Assembly: GCF_014640155.1 (NCBI RefSeq)
Contig: NZ_BMGK01000001.1
Coordinates: 372,001-436,000 of the forward strand
DNA length: 64,000 bases
Source of the DNA: Planktosalinus lacus
GTDB taxonomy: Bacteria; Bacteroidota; Bacteroidia; Flavobacteriales; Flavobacteriaceae
Direction: 5' to 3'
Below, piece by piece: positions 51,118-61,338 of the stretch. The translations under genes were made by a program, and so were the position numbers. Each line of letters begins with the position of its first letter. The stretch's first letter is position 1. The notes under the pieces were generated by a model. The model saw only the letters and a list, made by a program, of their open reading frames with translations. It was not told the origin of the DNA and did no database searches.

Positions 51118-53607
51118 ATGAATAAATTGTTTACGCGATTATTGCTTTCGGTTTTAATTTTAAGCTGCATTCATAGCAGTGCTCAAACAACAGATAGCAT
51201 TTTTAGAAAAAAAATAGTTGTTTCAAAAGTTTCAACGGCTCCAAAAATTGATGGAATTTTAGATGATAAAGTGTGGGAATCAGCTCCGATAGCTTCAAAT
51301 TTTATCGAAAGACAACCCGTAAACGGAAAACCAATTCCTGATAGTTTAAAAACCGAAGTAAAAATTATTTACGACGATTTAGGTATTTATTTTGGAGCTG
51401 TGATGTATGACCCTGAACCTGATAAAATATTAAAAGAATTAACAGAAAGAGATGAAATTGGCAATGATGATTTCTTTTTTATTCTTTTGAATGGATACAA
51501 TGACCGGCAACAAAGCTTGCAATTTATTGTTACAGCCGCTGGAGTGCAATATGATGCAAAAATGACCAACGACTCTGAAGATTCTTCCTGGAATGCCGTT
51601 TGGTTTAGCGAAGTAAAAATTAATGATGATAATTGGGTTGCTGAACTATTTATCCCCTATTCTGAGCTGCGTTTTCCAAAAAAAGAGGTTCAAACCTGGG
51701 GTCTAAATATGGAGCGGGAGTTTAGAAGAACTCGCACTCGTTACAGCTGGAATTATATTGATAATTCAAAAGGCGGGTTTTCTATTTATGACGGCGAAAT
51801 TCACGGGATTGAAAACATCAAAACACCGGTAAGACTCTCTCTACAACCTTACCTGTCTACCTATGTTAATAGTTTTGACGGTGACTCAGAAGTTGTTTTT
51901 AACGGTGGAATGGATTTAAAATATGGAATCAACGATGCATTTACCCTTGATATGGTATTAATCCCTGATTTCGGACAAACAAAATTTGATGAAACCGTTT
52001 TAAACCTTTCTGCATTTGAAGTGCAATATGCAGAACAACGACCCTTTTTCACAGAGGGGACAGAGCTTTTTTCAAAGGGCGGCTTGTTTTACTCAAGAAG
52101 AGTAGGAGATGCACCTAGTGGTTATCCAAATTTAAATGAAAATGAAACAATCAGTTCTTTTCCATCAAAAGTTGATTTGGTCAATGCCACAAAAGTTTCA
52201 GGTAGAACCTCTGGTGGATTGGGAGTAGGTGTTTTCAATGCTGTTACAAAAAATGCATATGCAACCATCCAAAACAGCGAAACTCAGGAAAACAGAGAAG
52301 AACTGGTTGAGCCGCTCACAAATTATAATGTATTGGTGCTGGACCAGCGTTTTGGTGACAATAACTCGATTTCGGTTATTAATACCAATGTTTTACGTGA
52401 AGGCAGTTTCAGGGATGCCAATGCGACTGCAGCATTACTTAGCATAACTAACAAAAATAATACTTTTAGATATAATGTTGAAGCTAAAAGTAGTTGGGTG
52501 CTGACCGATTCTACAAAATTTGGTATGGAAGGGAGAGCACAAGTGGCTAATATTAGTGGTAAACACAGATTCACTACGGCAATAAATTTTAGAACTATTG
52601 ATTATGATATTAATGACCTGGGCTTTTCTTCAAATACAAACTACATAAATTATTATGGATATTATGGTTATCGATATCTCCAGCCGAGGGGTTTTTTAAA
52701 TAACTTAAATCTTAATTTTAATCTCAATTTCAATCGAAGACTCCAACCTGACCTTTATTATGCTTACAATTTTAATTTTAATTCAAACTTTGTAACTAAA
52801 GACTTTTTAGCATTTGGTGGGGGTTTTGAAATGACTCCCTTTGGAGTAAATGATATTTATGAGCCAAGAGTAAAAGGGTGGTATGTGAAGCAACCGGCAT
52901 ATTATAACCCTTGGGTTTGGATTTCAACAGATTACAGAAAAAAGTTTGCGGTAGATTTAAATACAGATTTTCAAAAGTTTGATGAAAAAAACAGACAGAT
53001 AGCAGAATTTAGGTTTTCACCAAGGTTTAGGTTTTCTGATAAGTTAAAACTAATCACCAGTGTGTCAGCAATTTTTTCATCAAATGAACAAGGGTTTGTG
53101 AGCTTTGATAACAGTCAAATTATATTTGGGCAACGCGATCGAAATACATTAATTACCTCACTGGAATCACAGTATATATTTAACAATAAAATGGCGGCTA
53201 ATGTCTCCTTTAGGCATTACTTTTCTGAGGTAGATTACCATCAATATTACACCCTTCAACGCGATGGTTCATTAGAGGATAACAGTTTCTATACCAATCC
53301 ACATGATACAACTTATAATAGCTGGAATCTGGATGTGCGTTACAGCTGGTGGTTTGCTCCCGGTAGTCAATTAACCTTTTTGTATCGAAATTCGATTGAG
53401 AGTTTCTTTGAAAATTCAGGATTTAGCTTTTCTGAAAATTTTGACAATCTTTTTGAAAAACCGCAATTCCATAGTTTTTCAATTAGAATTAGTTACTTTT
53501 TGGATTATAACAGAACTAAAAATTATTTCAGTAAACCACAGAAAGAGGAGCGTGTGGGGCTTAGATTTCCCCCTAAAATGACATTGGGTAATAACCAAAA
53601 AGGTTAA
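51118..53607 (+). CDS. DUF5916 outer-membrane protein with CBM9-like N-terminal domain
   Basis: 829 residues from the ATG at 51118 (a TTG one codon upstream keeps the frame open). The signal peptide ends near HSSAQ (residue 24). The N-terminal domain (about 40-215) is CBM9-like: APKIDGILDDKVWESA then IYFGAVMYD and YSELRFPKKE. From about 240 to the end it is a long beta-barrel (DUF5916) with many aromatic strands, ending in SIRISYFLDYNRTKNYF. Such proteins probably sit in the outer membrane of Bacteroidetes and may bind sugars; function unproven. It overlaps the convergent SPOR gene by 4 bases. Confidence 0.85.
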   Translation: MNKLFTRLLLSVLILSCIHSSAQTTDSIFRKKIVVSKVSTAPKIDGILDDKVWESAPIASNFIERQPVNGKPIPDSLKTEVKIIYDDLGIYFGAVMYDPEPDKILKELTERDEIGNDDFFFILLNGYNDRQQSLQFIVTAAGVQYDAKMTNDSEDSSWNAVWFSEVKINDDNWVAELFIPYSELRFPKKEVQTWGLNMEREFRRTRTRYSWNYIDNSKGGFSIYDGEIHGIENIKTPVRLSLQPYLSTYVNSFDGDSEVVFNGGMDLKYGINDAFTLDMVLIPDFGQTKFDETVLNLSAFEVQYAEQRPFFTEGTELFSKGGLFYSRRVGDAPSGYPNLNENETISSFPSKVDLVNATKVSGRTSGGLGVGVFNAVTKNAYATIQNSETQENREELVEPLTNYNVLVLDQRFGDNNSISVINTNVLREGSFRDANATAALLSITNKNNTFRYNVEAKSSWVLTDSTKFGMEGRAQVANISGKHRFTTAINFRTIDYDINDLGFSSNTNYINYYGYYGYRYLQPRGFLNNLNLNFNLNFNRRLQPDLYYAYNFNFNSNFVTKDFLAFGGGFEMTPFGVNDIYEPRVKGWYVKQPAYYNPWVWISTDYRKKFAVDLNTDFQKFDEKNRQIAEFRFSPRFRFSDKLKLITSVSAIFSSNEQGFVSFDNSQIIFGQRDRNTLITSLESQYIFNNKMAANVSFRHYFSEVDYHQYYTLQRDGSLEDNSFYTNPHDTTYNSWNLDVRYSWWFAPGSQLTFLYRNSIESFFENSGFSFSENFDNLFEKPQFHSFSIRISYFLDYNRTKNYFSKPQKEERVGLRFPPKMTLGNNQKG

Positions 53608-53987
53608 TTACGCCTGTCTGGCCTAAAAACAAAGGCATTAGGAAATTCTTTCTGAATCTCCAATAAAGCTCTGTCTGCTTCTAGTCGTGTTACAAAATTT
53701 CCAACCCATACTTTATAGTTAGGAGTTTCATATTCAATGGTTGCTTTCCAGAGCGCCCTACTTTTTTGATAATCTTTGATAATGGTGTTTGCTTGTTTTA
53801 ACTCACCGTAATACAACTGAATGGTAAAGCCATCACTGAGCTTATTTTCCTTTGAAAGCATTGTTTTAAGTCTCAAAAGTTCAGTGATTTTATCGTCTTC
53901 ATAAATTTCAACAGTGCCTTGTTGTGCATTTGTGACATTGAGGTTAAACACAAATAAAATTAAGGTGATATAAAGTGAATATTTCAT
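53604..53987 (-). CDS. Secreted SPOR-domain protein
   Basis: 127 residues from ATG 53987. A signal peptide (MKYSLYITLILFVFNLNVTN) cleaves before AQQGTV. The C-terminal 75 residues form a SPOR domain (FTIQLYYGELKQANTIIKDY and YKVWVGNFVTRLEADRALLEI), which binds denuded peptidoglycan. An upstream ATG at 54002 is possible, but the -7 element TAGCTTTG at 54016-54023 leaves only 8 bases to it, so the inner ATG is favoured. It overlaps the DUF5916 gene 3' end by 4 bases. Confidence 0.85.
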   Translation of the reverse strand: MKYSLYITLILFVFNLNVTNAQQGTVEIYEDDKITELLRLKTMLSKENKLSDGFTIQLYYGELKQANTIIKDYQKSRALWKATIEYETPNYKVWVGNFVTRLEADRALLEIQKEFPNAFVFRPDRRN

Positions 53988-54015
53988 ATTTGGTAAACTC
54001 ATTTTTTATTCGTTA

Positions 54016-54023
54016 CAAAGCTA
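54016..54023 (-). promoter_or_regulatory. -7 element of the SPOR-domain gene (TAGCTTTG)
   Basis: Exact TAnnTTTG match on the minus strand, with a short leader to either ATG. Confidence 0.6.
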
Positions 54024-54121
54024 AATCATTATAACTGATTCATGCATAAAATTATTATTTAGAATTAATATAAATTATCTGTTAACGCATAGTTTGAATT
54101 CCTAAAATGGACTTAAAATGT

Positions 54122-54129
54122 TACTTTTG
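54122..54129 (+). promoter_or_regulatory. Probable -7 element of the act-cox operon (TACTTTTG)
   Basis: Exact TAnnTTTG match about 95 bases before actA, implying a leader of roughly 88 bases. The nearest TTTG upstream is 25 bases away, longer than usual, so confidence is moderate. Confidence 0.45.
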
Positions 54130-54223
54130 TCCAGTTATTTTGAGGGAAATTTGCTTAACTCTTTTTTTATGAGCACATAAGCTAAATTCCTTCCAATTTT
54201 TACACGATAATACATTACAAAGT

Positions 54224-55573
54224 ATGAAAAAGGTGAAATACCCAAATCTATTGTTTAAATTATCTTCCTATGTGTTAGCAGCTATGCTGTTAATTTTCAC
54301 AAACAATCTTAATGCTCAAGAAGAAACTGCTCAAGATACTACAGAAGTTGTATCAGAAGATACAACAGAAACTGTAGCAGACCTGGGGGGTGATCCTGTG
54401 GCCGGAAGACAATTGTTTAATAGTAATTGTGCTGCCTGTCACCAGCTAGACCGCAAAGGTGTAGGTCCAGCTTTAAGGGGCGTGGCTGAAAAGTATGAGA
54501 AAGAGTGGTTGTACAGCTGGATTAGAAATAGTCAAGCCTTAGTGAAAGCGGGTGATCCTACGGCAGTTGCTTTGTTTGAAGAATGGAACCAGTCTGTAAT
54601 GCAGGCATTCCCACAATTGTCAGATGAAGATTTAGATAATATTATAGCATATACAAGCGCGCCCAAAGCTGAACCTGCATCAGCAACGGCAGATACTACC
54701 GGAGGGGGAACAACTTCTCAAGATTCTGGGATATCAAATAGCCTGATTTTAGGAGTATTGGCTATTGTGATGTTGATGCTTGTGATTATGCTGTTCCTTG
54801 TAAACAATGTTCTTAAGAAGATTGCCGTAGCAAACAAAATAGAATATGAAAGGAAAGAAAAATCAACACCCCTATGGAAGGCCTTTGTGCAAAACCAGTT
54901 TTTGGTTTTAGTAACAGCTGTGTTTCTTTTGTTGGCAGGAGGGTATTATGCTTATGGCTTCTTTATGCAGGTAGGAATAGATCAAGGTTATGCACCGGTA
55001 CAACCCATTCACTTTTCACATAAAATTCACGCCGGTGACAATCAAATTGACTGTAATTTTTGTCACTCTTCTGCCAGAAAAAGCAAGCATTCAGGAATTC
55101 CTTCATTAAATGTGTGTATGAGTTGCCACGAAAACATTTATGAGTACAATGGCGAAGAAGATATAGAAAATGGCTACACAAAAGAATTTTATGATGCTGA
55201 AATAGCAAAACTATATGATGCAGTAGGTTGGGATGCTGAAGAAAGAACGTATTCTGGTGAGGAGCAGCCCGTCAAATGGGTGAGAATTCACAACCTCCCG
55301 GATCTGGCTTACTTTAATCACTCACAACACGTGAATGTAGCTGGTATTGATTGTCAAACCTGTCACGGTCCAGTTGAAGAAATGGAAATCCTTTATCAAT
55401 ATTCTCCCTTAACAATGGGGTGGTGTATTGATTGTCACCGAACAACCAACGTTGATCTGGAAGGAAATGAATACTATGAAAAAATTCACGCTGAACTTTC
55501 TAAAAAGTATGGTGTTGAAAAATTAACAGCTGCTCAAATGGGTGGGCTGGAATGTGGTAAGTGCCACTATTAA
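54224..55573 (+). CDS. actA: Alternative complex III subunit ActA, hexaheme (cytochrome c plus pentaheme)
   Basis: 449 residues. After a signal peptide and an acidic Thr/Glu linker comes a class I cytochrome c domain with CAACH (about residue 72) and a distal Met. A TM helix follows (about 170-190), then a second TM and the pentaheme domain with CNFCH, CMSCH, CQTCH, CIDCH and CGKCH. ActA-type subunits carry five hemes in Rhodothermus marinus; this one adds an N-terminal cytochrome c, as in other Bacteroidetes. It passes electrons from the quinol-oxidising module toward the oxidase. First gene of actABCDEF. Confidence 0.9.
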   Translation: MKKVKYPNLLFKLSSYVLAAMLLIFTNNLNAQEETAQDTTEVVSEDTTETVADLGGDPVAGRQLFNSNCAACHQLDRKGVGPALRGVAEKYEKEWLYSWIRNSQALVKAGDPTAVALFEEWNQSVMQAFPQLSDEDLDNIIAYTSAPKAEPASATADTTGGGTTSQDSGISNSLILGVLAIVMLMLVIMLFLVNNVLKKIAVANKIEYERKEKSTPLWKAFVQNQFLVLVTAVFLLLAGGYYAYGFFMQVGIDQGYAPVQPIHFSHKIHAGDNQIDCNFCHSSARKSKHSGIPSLNVCMSCHENIYEYNGEEDIENGYTKEFYDAEIAKLYDAVGWDAEERTYSGEEQPVKWVRIHNLPDLAYFNHSQHVNVAGIDCQTCHGPVEEMEILYQYSPLTMGWCIDCHRTTNVDLEGNEYYEKIHAELSKKYGVEKLTAAQMGGLECGKCHY

Positions 55574-55605
55574 AATTTAAATAAAGATAAATTTCAATCT
55601 AAAAT

Positions 55606-58600
55606 ATGGCATCAAGCAAGAAATACTGGAAAAGTGTTGAAGAGCTAAACGAAAATAGCTCAATTGTTGAGACGCTAAAGCAAAATGAGTTTGTTGAGGA
55701 AATTCCAACTGACGAATTCCTTGGTAACAAGGAAGCACTGGAAACTTCAACAACCACTCGTCGTGACTTTTTAAAATATGTCGGGTTTACCACGGCAGCT
55801 GCATCATTGGCAGCGTGTGAAGGACCTGTCGTTAAGTCCATTCCTTACGTTATCCATCCGGATGAAATTGTGCCCGGACTTGCAAATTTCTATGCAACCA
55901 CAATTGCAGATGGTTTTGATTTTGCATCTGTATTGGTTAAAACTAGAGAAGGAAGACCCATCAAAATTGAAAACAATACACTCGCCAACACCAAAGGTGG
56001 TGCGAATGCAAGAGTCCAGGCATCTGTTTTGTCACTTTATGATAAAAACAGGCTTCAAGGTCCGCTAGCTGAAGGAGAACAAGTAGACTGGGATTATTTC
56101 AACCCGCTGGTTGCTTCCAGACTAGACAACCTAGCTGCAAACGGAAGCGAAGTGGTTTTGTTAACTCAAACTTTTGCAAGCCCTTCTACCAGTAAACTTA
56201 TTAAAGAATTTACAGAGAAATATTCAAACATTCGTCATGTTGTTTATGATACAGTTTCATCTTCTGAAGCTCTTGATGCTTTTCAAATGAAATATGGTGT
56301 TAGAGGATTGGCTGATTTTGATTTTTCACAAGCTGAAGTAATCGTTTCAGTTGGTGCTGACTTTCTGGGAGATTGGCAAGGTGGAGGCTATGATGCAGGA
56401 TATGCCAAAGGACGCATTCCTAAAAACGGAAAAATGTCTCGACACATTCAATTTGAGTCTCTAATGACACTTTCCGGTGCAAATGCTGATAAACGAGTGC
56501 CTGTAACGCCTGCACAACAAAAAGAAGTATTGAAGGCATTGGCCGGAAAAAATGCTGATTTACCACAGCATATTCAGGATGCAGTTTCTAACGCAAAAAG
56601 ACAACTTCAAAAAGCTGGTTCAAAAGCTGTGGTTGTTTGTGGACTGATGGATGTTGAAGCTCAATCAATGACGCTTGATTTGAATGAGTCACTTGGAAGC
56701 ACTTTATTTGATACAGAACGACCAAGACTAATCAGACAAGGAAACAATCAGGAAGTACTAAATGTTGTTCAAGGTGTAAAATCCGGAGCAATAAAAGGAC
56801 TTATCACAATGGGTGTAGATCCTTTATATTCTTTACCCAAGAGTGAAGAGTTTTCTGAAGCATACAAAAATTTAGACTTTACCCTTGCATTTGCTATGCG
56901 TGAAGATGCAACTGCTTCTGAAGCACAATTAGTTGCTGCCATTCCACACTATCTTGAATCCTGGGGCGATATTCAAATAAAGAAAGGCCACTTTGCACTT
57001 TCGCAACCCACCATCAAGCCTTTATTCAACACCCAACAATTTCAGGAAACCTTACTTGCAATTCTTGGAAAAGAACAAAGCTATTACGACTACATTAAAG
57101 AAAGTATAGAACCCATACTCGATGGAACTAACTGGAATCAAGCGCTGCACGATGGTGTGTTTGAAAGCACTGCCAGCCTGATGCCTGAGACTGAAGTTGT
57201 TTCAGGAACGATGGAGGCTTCTGAATCAAATGGCGCATTTGTAAATCCAATGAATGCTGAAGGTGAGTTTGACTTGATATTCTATACAAAAACTAATATG
57301 GGTGACGGGCAAAATGCAAATAACCCATGGCTGCATGAAATGCCCGACCCAATAACAAGAACTTCCTGGGATAATTACCTTACTGTTTCAGCTTCAGATG
57401 CAGAAGCATTAGGACTTGTAAACAAACACGTTGCCAATGGAGGTTTGAATGGAAGCTATGTTAATATAACCACAAATGGCACAACGCTTGAACGTGTTCC
57501 GGTTTTAATTCAACCCGGCCAGGCTAAAGGTACTGTGGGTCTAGCATTTGGTTTCGGTAAAACTCACAATATTCAAAATGAAATGCAAGTGGGCGTAAAT
57601 GCCTACACTCTTTATCATAACTTTAAAGGAGTTCAACGCGTTTCACTTGAAAAAGCAACTGGCGAACACGAATTTGCTAGTGTACAGTTGCACAACACTA
57701 TGATGGGTAGAGACATCATTAGAGAAACCACACTTGAGGTTTTTAACACTGTGGATTACAAGGAGTGGAACCCTAAGCCCAAAGTTTCTTTAAATCATGT
57801 CAACACACCTGTAGATTCACCTGATGTAGATTTATGGGAAAGTTTTGATCGTTCTATCGGTCATCACTTCAATCTGTCTATAGATTTAAACGCGTGTACC
57901 GGTTGTGGTGCCTGTGTTATAGCATGTCACGCCGAAAACAACGTTCCGGTTGTTGGAAAAACTGAAATTAGAAGAAGTAGAGATATGCACTGGCTGCGAA
58001 TTGACAGATATTATTCATCAGAAGAAAGTATACTTTCTGATGCCGATAAGAAAAATGCAATTTCCGGTTTAGGAGAATCTCTGAGTCAGTTTGGGGAACT
58101 TGAAAATCCTTCAGAAAACCCTCAGGTAGCATTCCAGCCTGTAATGTGTCAACACTGTAACCACGCTCCCTGTGAAACAGTGTGTCCTGTGGCAGCAACA
58201 TCACATGGACGTCAGGGTCAAAATCAGATGGCCTATAACCGTTGTGTGGGAACAAGATACTGTGCTAACAACTGTCCTTACAAAGTGCGTCGTTTTAACT
58301 GGTTCTTGTACAGCCAAAATGATGAGTTTGATTACCACATGAACAATGACCTGGGTAGAATGGTTATCAATCCTGATGTGACCGTGCGCTCACGTGGTGT
58401 AATGGAAAAGTGTTCATTTTGTATACAAAAAACACAAAAAACAATCCTTGATGCCAAGCGTGACGGAAGACAGATTACAGATGGTGAATTTCATACTGCC
58501 TGTTCAGCAGCTTGTGATAAAGGTGCAATGGTTTTTGGCGATATCAATGATGAAAATGCTGAGATTGTCACCAAATTAAAAGATAAACGTAAGTATCACT

Positions 58601-58671
58601 TGATTGAGTATTTGGGAACCAAACCAAATGTAATGTATCAAGTGAAAGTAAGAAATACAGAAGAAGTATAA
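55606..58671 (+). CDS. actB: Alternative complex III subunit ActB (molybdopterin-like plus Fe-S)
   Basis: 1021 residues. A Tat-type motif TTRRDFLKYVGF (RR at 52-53) is followed by a Cys in LAAC. Residues about 60-760 resemble a molybdopterin oxidoreductase fold with no visible Cys or Ser cofactor ligand, as is known for ActB. The C-terminal 250 residues hold Fe-S clusters: CTGCGACVIAC, CQHCNHAPCETVCP, CANNCPY and CSFCIQ with CSAAC. It transfers electrons from the quinol subunits to the hemes. It follows actA after 32 bases. Confidence 0.93.
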   Translation: MASSKKYWKSVEELNENSSIVETLKQNEFVEEIPTDEFLGNKEALETSTTTRRDFLKYVGFTTAAASLAACEGPVVKSIPYVIHPDEIVPGLANFYATTIADGFDFASVLVKTREGRPIKIENNTLANTKGGANARVQASVLSLYDKNRLQGPLAEGEQVDWDYFNPLVASRLDNLAANGSEVVLLTQTFASPSTSKLIKEFTEKYSNIRHVVYDTVSSSEALDAFQMKYGVRGLADFDFSQAEVIVSVGADFLGDWQGGGYDAGYAKGRIPKNGKMSRHIQFESLMTLSGANADKRVPVTPAQQKEVLKALAGKNADLPQHIQDAVSNAKRQLQKAGSKAVVVCGLMDVEAQSMTLDLNESLGSTLFDTERPRLIRQGNNQEVLNVVQGVKSGAIKGLITMGVDPLYSLPKSEEFSEAYKNLDFTLAFAMREDATASEAQLVAAIPHYLESWGDIQIKKGHFALSQPTIKPLFNTQQFQETLLAILGKEQSYYDYIKESIEPILDGTNWNQALHDGVFESTASLMPETEVVSGTMEASESNGAFVNPMNAEGEFDLIFYTKTNMGDGQNANNPWLHEMPDPITRTSWDNYLTVSASDAEALGLVNKHVANGGLNGSYVNITTNGTTLERVPVLIQPGQAKGTVGLAFGFGKTHNIQNEMQVGVNAYTLYHNFKGVQRVSLEKATGEHEFASVQLHNTMMGRDIIRETTLEVFNTVDYKEWNPKPKVSLNHVNTPVDSPDVDLWESFDRSIGHHFNLSIDLNACTGCGACVIACHAENNVPVVGKTEIRRSRDMHWLRIDRYYSSEESILSDADKKNAISGLGESLSQFGELENPSENPQVAFQPVMCQHCNHAPCETVCPVAATSHGRQGQNQMAYNRCVGTRYCANNCPYKVRRFNWFLYSQNDEFDYHMNNDLGRMVINPDVTVRSRGVMEKCSFCIQKTQKTILDAKRDGRQITDGEFHTACSAACDKGAMVFGDINDENAEIVTKLKDKRKYHLIEYLGTKPNVMYQVKVRNTEEV

Positions 58672-58693
58672 TTAGAAACATTTAAAAAAGGAT

Positions 58694-60139
58694 ATGTCTC
58701 ATTACGAAGCACCTATAAGAAGGCCATTAGTTTTAGGAGAAAAAACCTATCACGATGTAACTGTTGATGTAGCCGCACCTGTTGAAGGTAGAGCTAATAA
58801 ATCTTGGTGGATAGTTTTTTCTATTGCCTTAGTCGCGTTCCTTTGGGGGGTGGGCTGTATAGTATATACCATAGCAACCGGAATTGGCGTATGGGGATTG
58901 AATAAAACTGTTGGATGGGCCTGGGATATTACAAACTTTGTTTGGTGGGTAGGTATTGGTCACGCCGGTACACTTATCTCAGCTGTTCTCTTGTTATTCA
59001 GGCAAAAATGGAGAATGGCCATTAACCGTTCTGCTGAGGCAATGACAATTTTCTCTGTGATGCAAGCAGGTCTTTTCCCACTCATTCACATGGGACGCCC
59101 TTGGTTGGGTTATTGGGTGGTTCCAATTCCAAACCAGTTTGGTTCACTATGGGTGAACTTTAATTCACCTTTGCTATGGGACGTATTTGCAATTTCAACA
59201 TATCTTTCGGTTTCGCTCGTATTCTGGTGGACAGGATTGCTTCCCGATTTTGCTATGATAAGAGACCGAGCTATAACACCATTTACAAAAAGAATATATA
59301 GTATCGTTTCCTTTGGTTGGAGCGGAAGGGCAAAAGACTGGCAGCGATTTGAAGAAGTATCATTGGTCTTAGCCGGTTTGGCAACACCTCTTGTACTTTC
59401 TGTTCACACCATTGTATCCTTTGACTTTGCTACTTCGGTAATACCGGGATGGCACACCACTATTTTCCCGCCATACTTTGTTGCAGGAGCGGTATTCTCA
59501 GGTTTTGCGATGGTAAATACCTTGCTCATTATCATGAGAAAAGTATCAAATTTAGAAGACTATATTACCATCCAGCATATAGAACTGATGAACATCGTTA
59601 TTATGATTACGGGTTCTATTGTGGGTGTTGCATATATAACAGAGTTGTTTATAGCTTGGTATTCAGGAGTGGAGTATGAGCAATATGCGTTTCTGAATAG
59701 AGCAACCGGTCCTTACTGGTGGGCATACTGGTCAATGATGTTTTGTAACGTAATATCACCACAGGTAATGTGGTTTCCAAAATTGAGGAGAAGCATTATG
59801 TTCTCATTTATCATCTCCATTGTGGTAAACATAGGGATGTGGTTTGAGCGTTTTGTAATTATCGTGACCTCGCTTCACAGAGATTATTTGCCCTCATCCT
59901 GGACCATGTTTTCACCCACATTTGTTGATATAGGAATCTTTATTGGTACCTTAGGGTTCTTCTTTGTGTTGTTTTTATTATATGCACGAAGTTTCCCTGT
60001 AATAGCTCAGGCAGAAGTAAAATCGATATTGAAATCTTCCGGGGCAACATACAAAAAATTAAGGGCTGAACATGGAGATGATGTAGATCATTCAGTTGTT
60101 ATAGTAAAAGATAATACTAAAAATAAAAACAAAGAATAG
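58694..60139 (+). CDS. actC: Alternative complex III subunit ActC (NrfD-type, quinol-binding)
   Basis: 481 residues with about ten TM helices of the NrfD family. It begins with a cytoplasmic tail and TM1 at about 36-60 (WWIVFSIALVAFLWGVG). The long loop carries the NrfD motif GIGHAGTLISAVLLLF and HMGRPWLGYWVVPIPNQ. NrfD subunits bind menaquinol and may pump protons. Follows actB after 22 bases; a paralogue (ActF) is encoded two genes on. Confidence 0.93.
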   Translation: MSHYEAPIRRPLVLGEKTYHDVTVDVAAPVEGRANKSWWIVFSIALVAFLWGVGCIVYTIATGIGVWGLNKTVGWAWDITNFVWWVGIGHAGTLISAVLLLFRQKWRMAINRSAEAMTIFSVMQAGLFPLIHMGRPWLGYWVVPIPNQFGSLWVNFNSPLLWDVFAISTYLSVSLVFWWTGLLPDFAMIRDRAITPFTKRIYSIVSFGWSGRAKDWQRFEEVSLVLAGLATPLVLSVHTIVSFDFATSVIPGWHTTIFPPYFVAGAVFSGFAMVNTLLIIMRKVSNLEDYITIQHIELMNIVIMITGSIVGVAYITELFIAWYSGVEYEQYAFLNRATGPYWWAYWSMMFCNVISPQVMWFPKLRRSIMFSFIISIVVNIGMWFERFVIIVTSLHRDYLPSSWTMFSPTFVDIGIFIGTLGFFFVLFLLYARSFPVIAQAEVKSILKSSGATYKKLRAEHGDDVDHSVVIVKDNTKNKNKE

Positions 60140-60141
60140 CC

Positions 60142-60672
60142 ATGGCATCAAAAGTTATTCATGCAATATATACAGACGATGATGTTTTAATGCAAGCCGT
60201 AAAGGATGCTAGAAAGGCACATTATCACATAGGAGAAATCTATACACCATTTCCGGTTCACGGTCTGGACAAAGCAATGGGTCTGGCACCAACGAGACTT
60301 GCCATAACTTCATTTATTTATGGGATTATAGGATTGGCAGTTTCTATTGTGATGATGAATTATATTATGATTGAGGACTGGCCTCAGGATATTGGGGGAA
60401 AACCCAGCTTTAGTTATATTCAAAACATGCCGGCTTTTGTTCCGGTAATGTTTGAGTTGACCGTGTTTTTTGCAGCTCACTTAATGGTAATTACTTTTTA
60501 TATGAGAAGTAAGCTATGGCCATTTAAAAAAGCAGAAAATCCGGATGTAAGAACAACAGATGATCACTTCCTTATGGAAATTGATGTTGAAAACCATAGT
60601 GTTGAAGAGCTTTCCAAGTTCCTTCAAAATACCGGTGCAATTGAAGTTAATTTAATAGATAAGCAAGAATAA
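60142..60672 (+). CDS. actD: Alternative complex III subunit ActD (DUF3341)
   Basis: 176 residues. An N-terminal soluble part with FTPFPVHGLDKAMGL-like YTPFPVHGLDKAMGL, two TM helices (about 55-75 and 104-125) and a C-terminal acidic soluble tail. This is the DUF3341 family, always found in ACIII operons. It starts 2 bases after the actC stop. Confidence 0.92.
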   Translation: MASKVIHAIYTDDDVLMQAVKDARKAHYHIGEIYTPFPVHGLDKAMGLAPTRLAITSFIYGIIGLAVSIVMMNYIMIEDWPQDIGGKPSFSYIQNMPAFVPVMFELTVFFAAHLMVITFYMRSKLWPFKKAENPDVRTTDDHFLMEIDVENHSVEELSKFLQNTGAIEVNLIDKQE

Positions 60673-60677
60673 TTCCA

Positions 60678-61310
60678 ATGAAAAATAGCGCTTATATATT
60701 CGTATTTCTAATCGTTTTAAGCTTGACATCTTGTTCAGACAGCAAGAGCCCAAACTATCAGTTTATGCCTAGTATGTATGAGTCTGCGGCTTATGAGGCA
60801 TATAGTGAAGGGGAACTATTTGTGAATAACCAGTCAGCAAAACTTCCTGTTGAGGGCACTATACCTAGAGGACATAGTGTTTATGAATATGAAGACTCCC
60901 TTGAGGGGCTTACAGACGCAAGAGAAAATTTAAAAAATCCTCTTCCTGTAACTGAAGAAAACCTTGCTGCTGGAAAAGAACTGTATGGATATTTTTGTGC
61001 TGTTTGTCACGGAGATAAAGGTGACGGAAAAGGAATTCTTGCTCAACGCGAAAAGTTTTTGGGAATACCCAGCTATGCCGACCCGGGAAGAGTCATTACT
61101 GAAGGAAGTATCTACCACGTTCAGATGTATGGACTCAATGCGATGGGTTCATATACAGCTCAAACAACACCTGAAGAACGCTGGCAAATAACCATGCACG
61201 TTCAAAACCTAAAGGCTGAACTGGAAGGAAATCCTAAATTAGCAACCATTTCTGAAACGGAAAACGCATCTGCGGAATCTACTTCAGAAAGTGAACAAAT
61301 AGAAGACTAA
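60678..61310 (+). CDS. actE: Alternative complex III subunit ActE (monoheme cytochrome c lipoprotein)
   Basis: 210 residues. Signal with lipobox LTSC (Cys16), so a lipoprotein. One heme motif CAVCH is followed by GDKGDGKG and a distal Met in HVQMYGLNAMGSY. It is the periplasmic electron carrier of the complex. The last 20 residues are acidic and Ser-rich. Starts 5 bases after actD. Confidence 0.92.
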   Translation: MKNSAYIFVFLIVLSLTSCSDSKSPNYQFMPSMYESAAYEAYSEGELFVNNQSAKLPVEGTIPRGHSVYEYEDSLEGLTDARENLKNPLPVTEENLAAGKELYGYFCAVCHGDKGDGKGILAQREKFLGIPSYADPGRVITEGSIYHVQMYGLNAMGSYTAQTTPEERWQITMHVQNLKAELEGNPKLATISETENASAESTSESEQIED

Positions 61311-61338
61311 CAGTAGATTTAAAGAGATAGTTAAAGAT

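Noticed and set aside
54109-54174. Short plus-strand frame with a C-x-x-C before actA
   Set aside because: Only 21 codons and it contains the probable -7 element, so it would not be transcribed whole.
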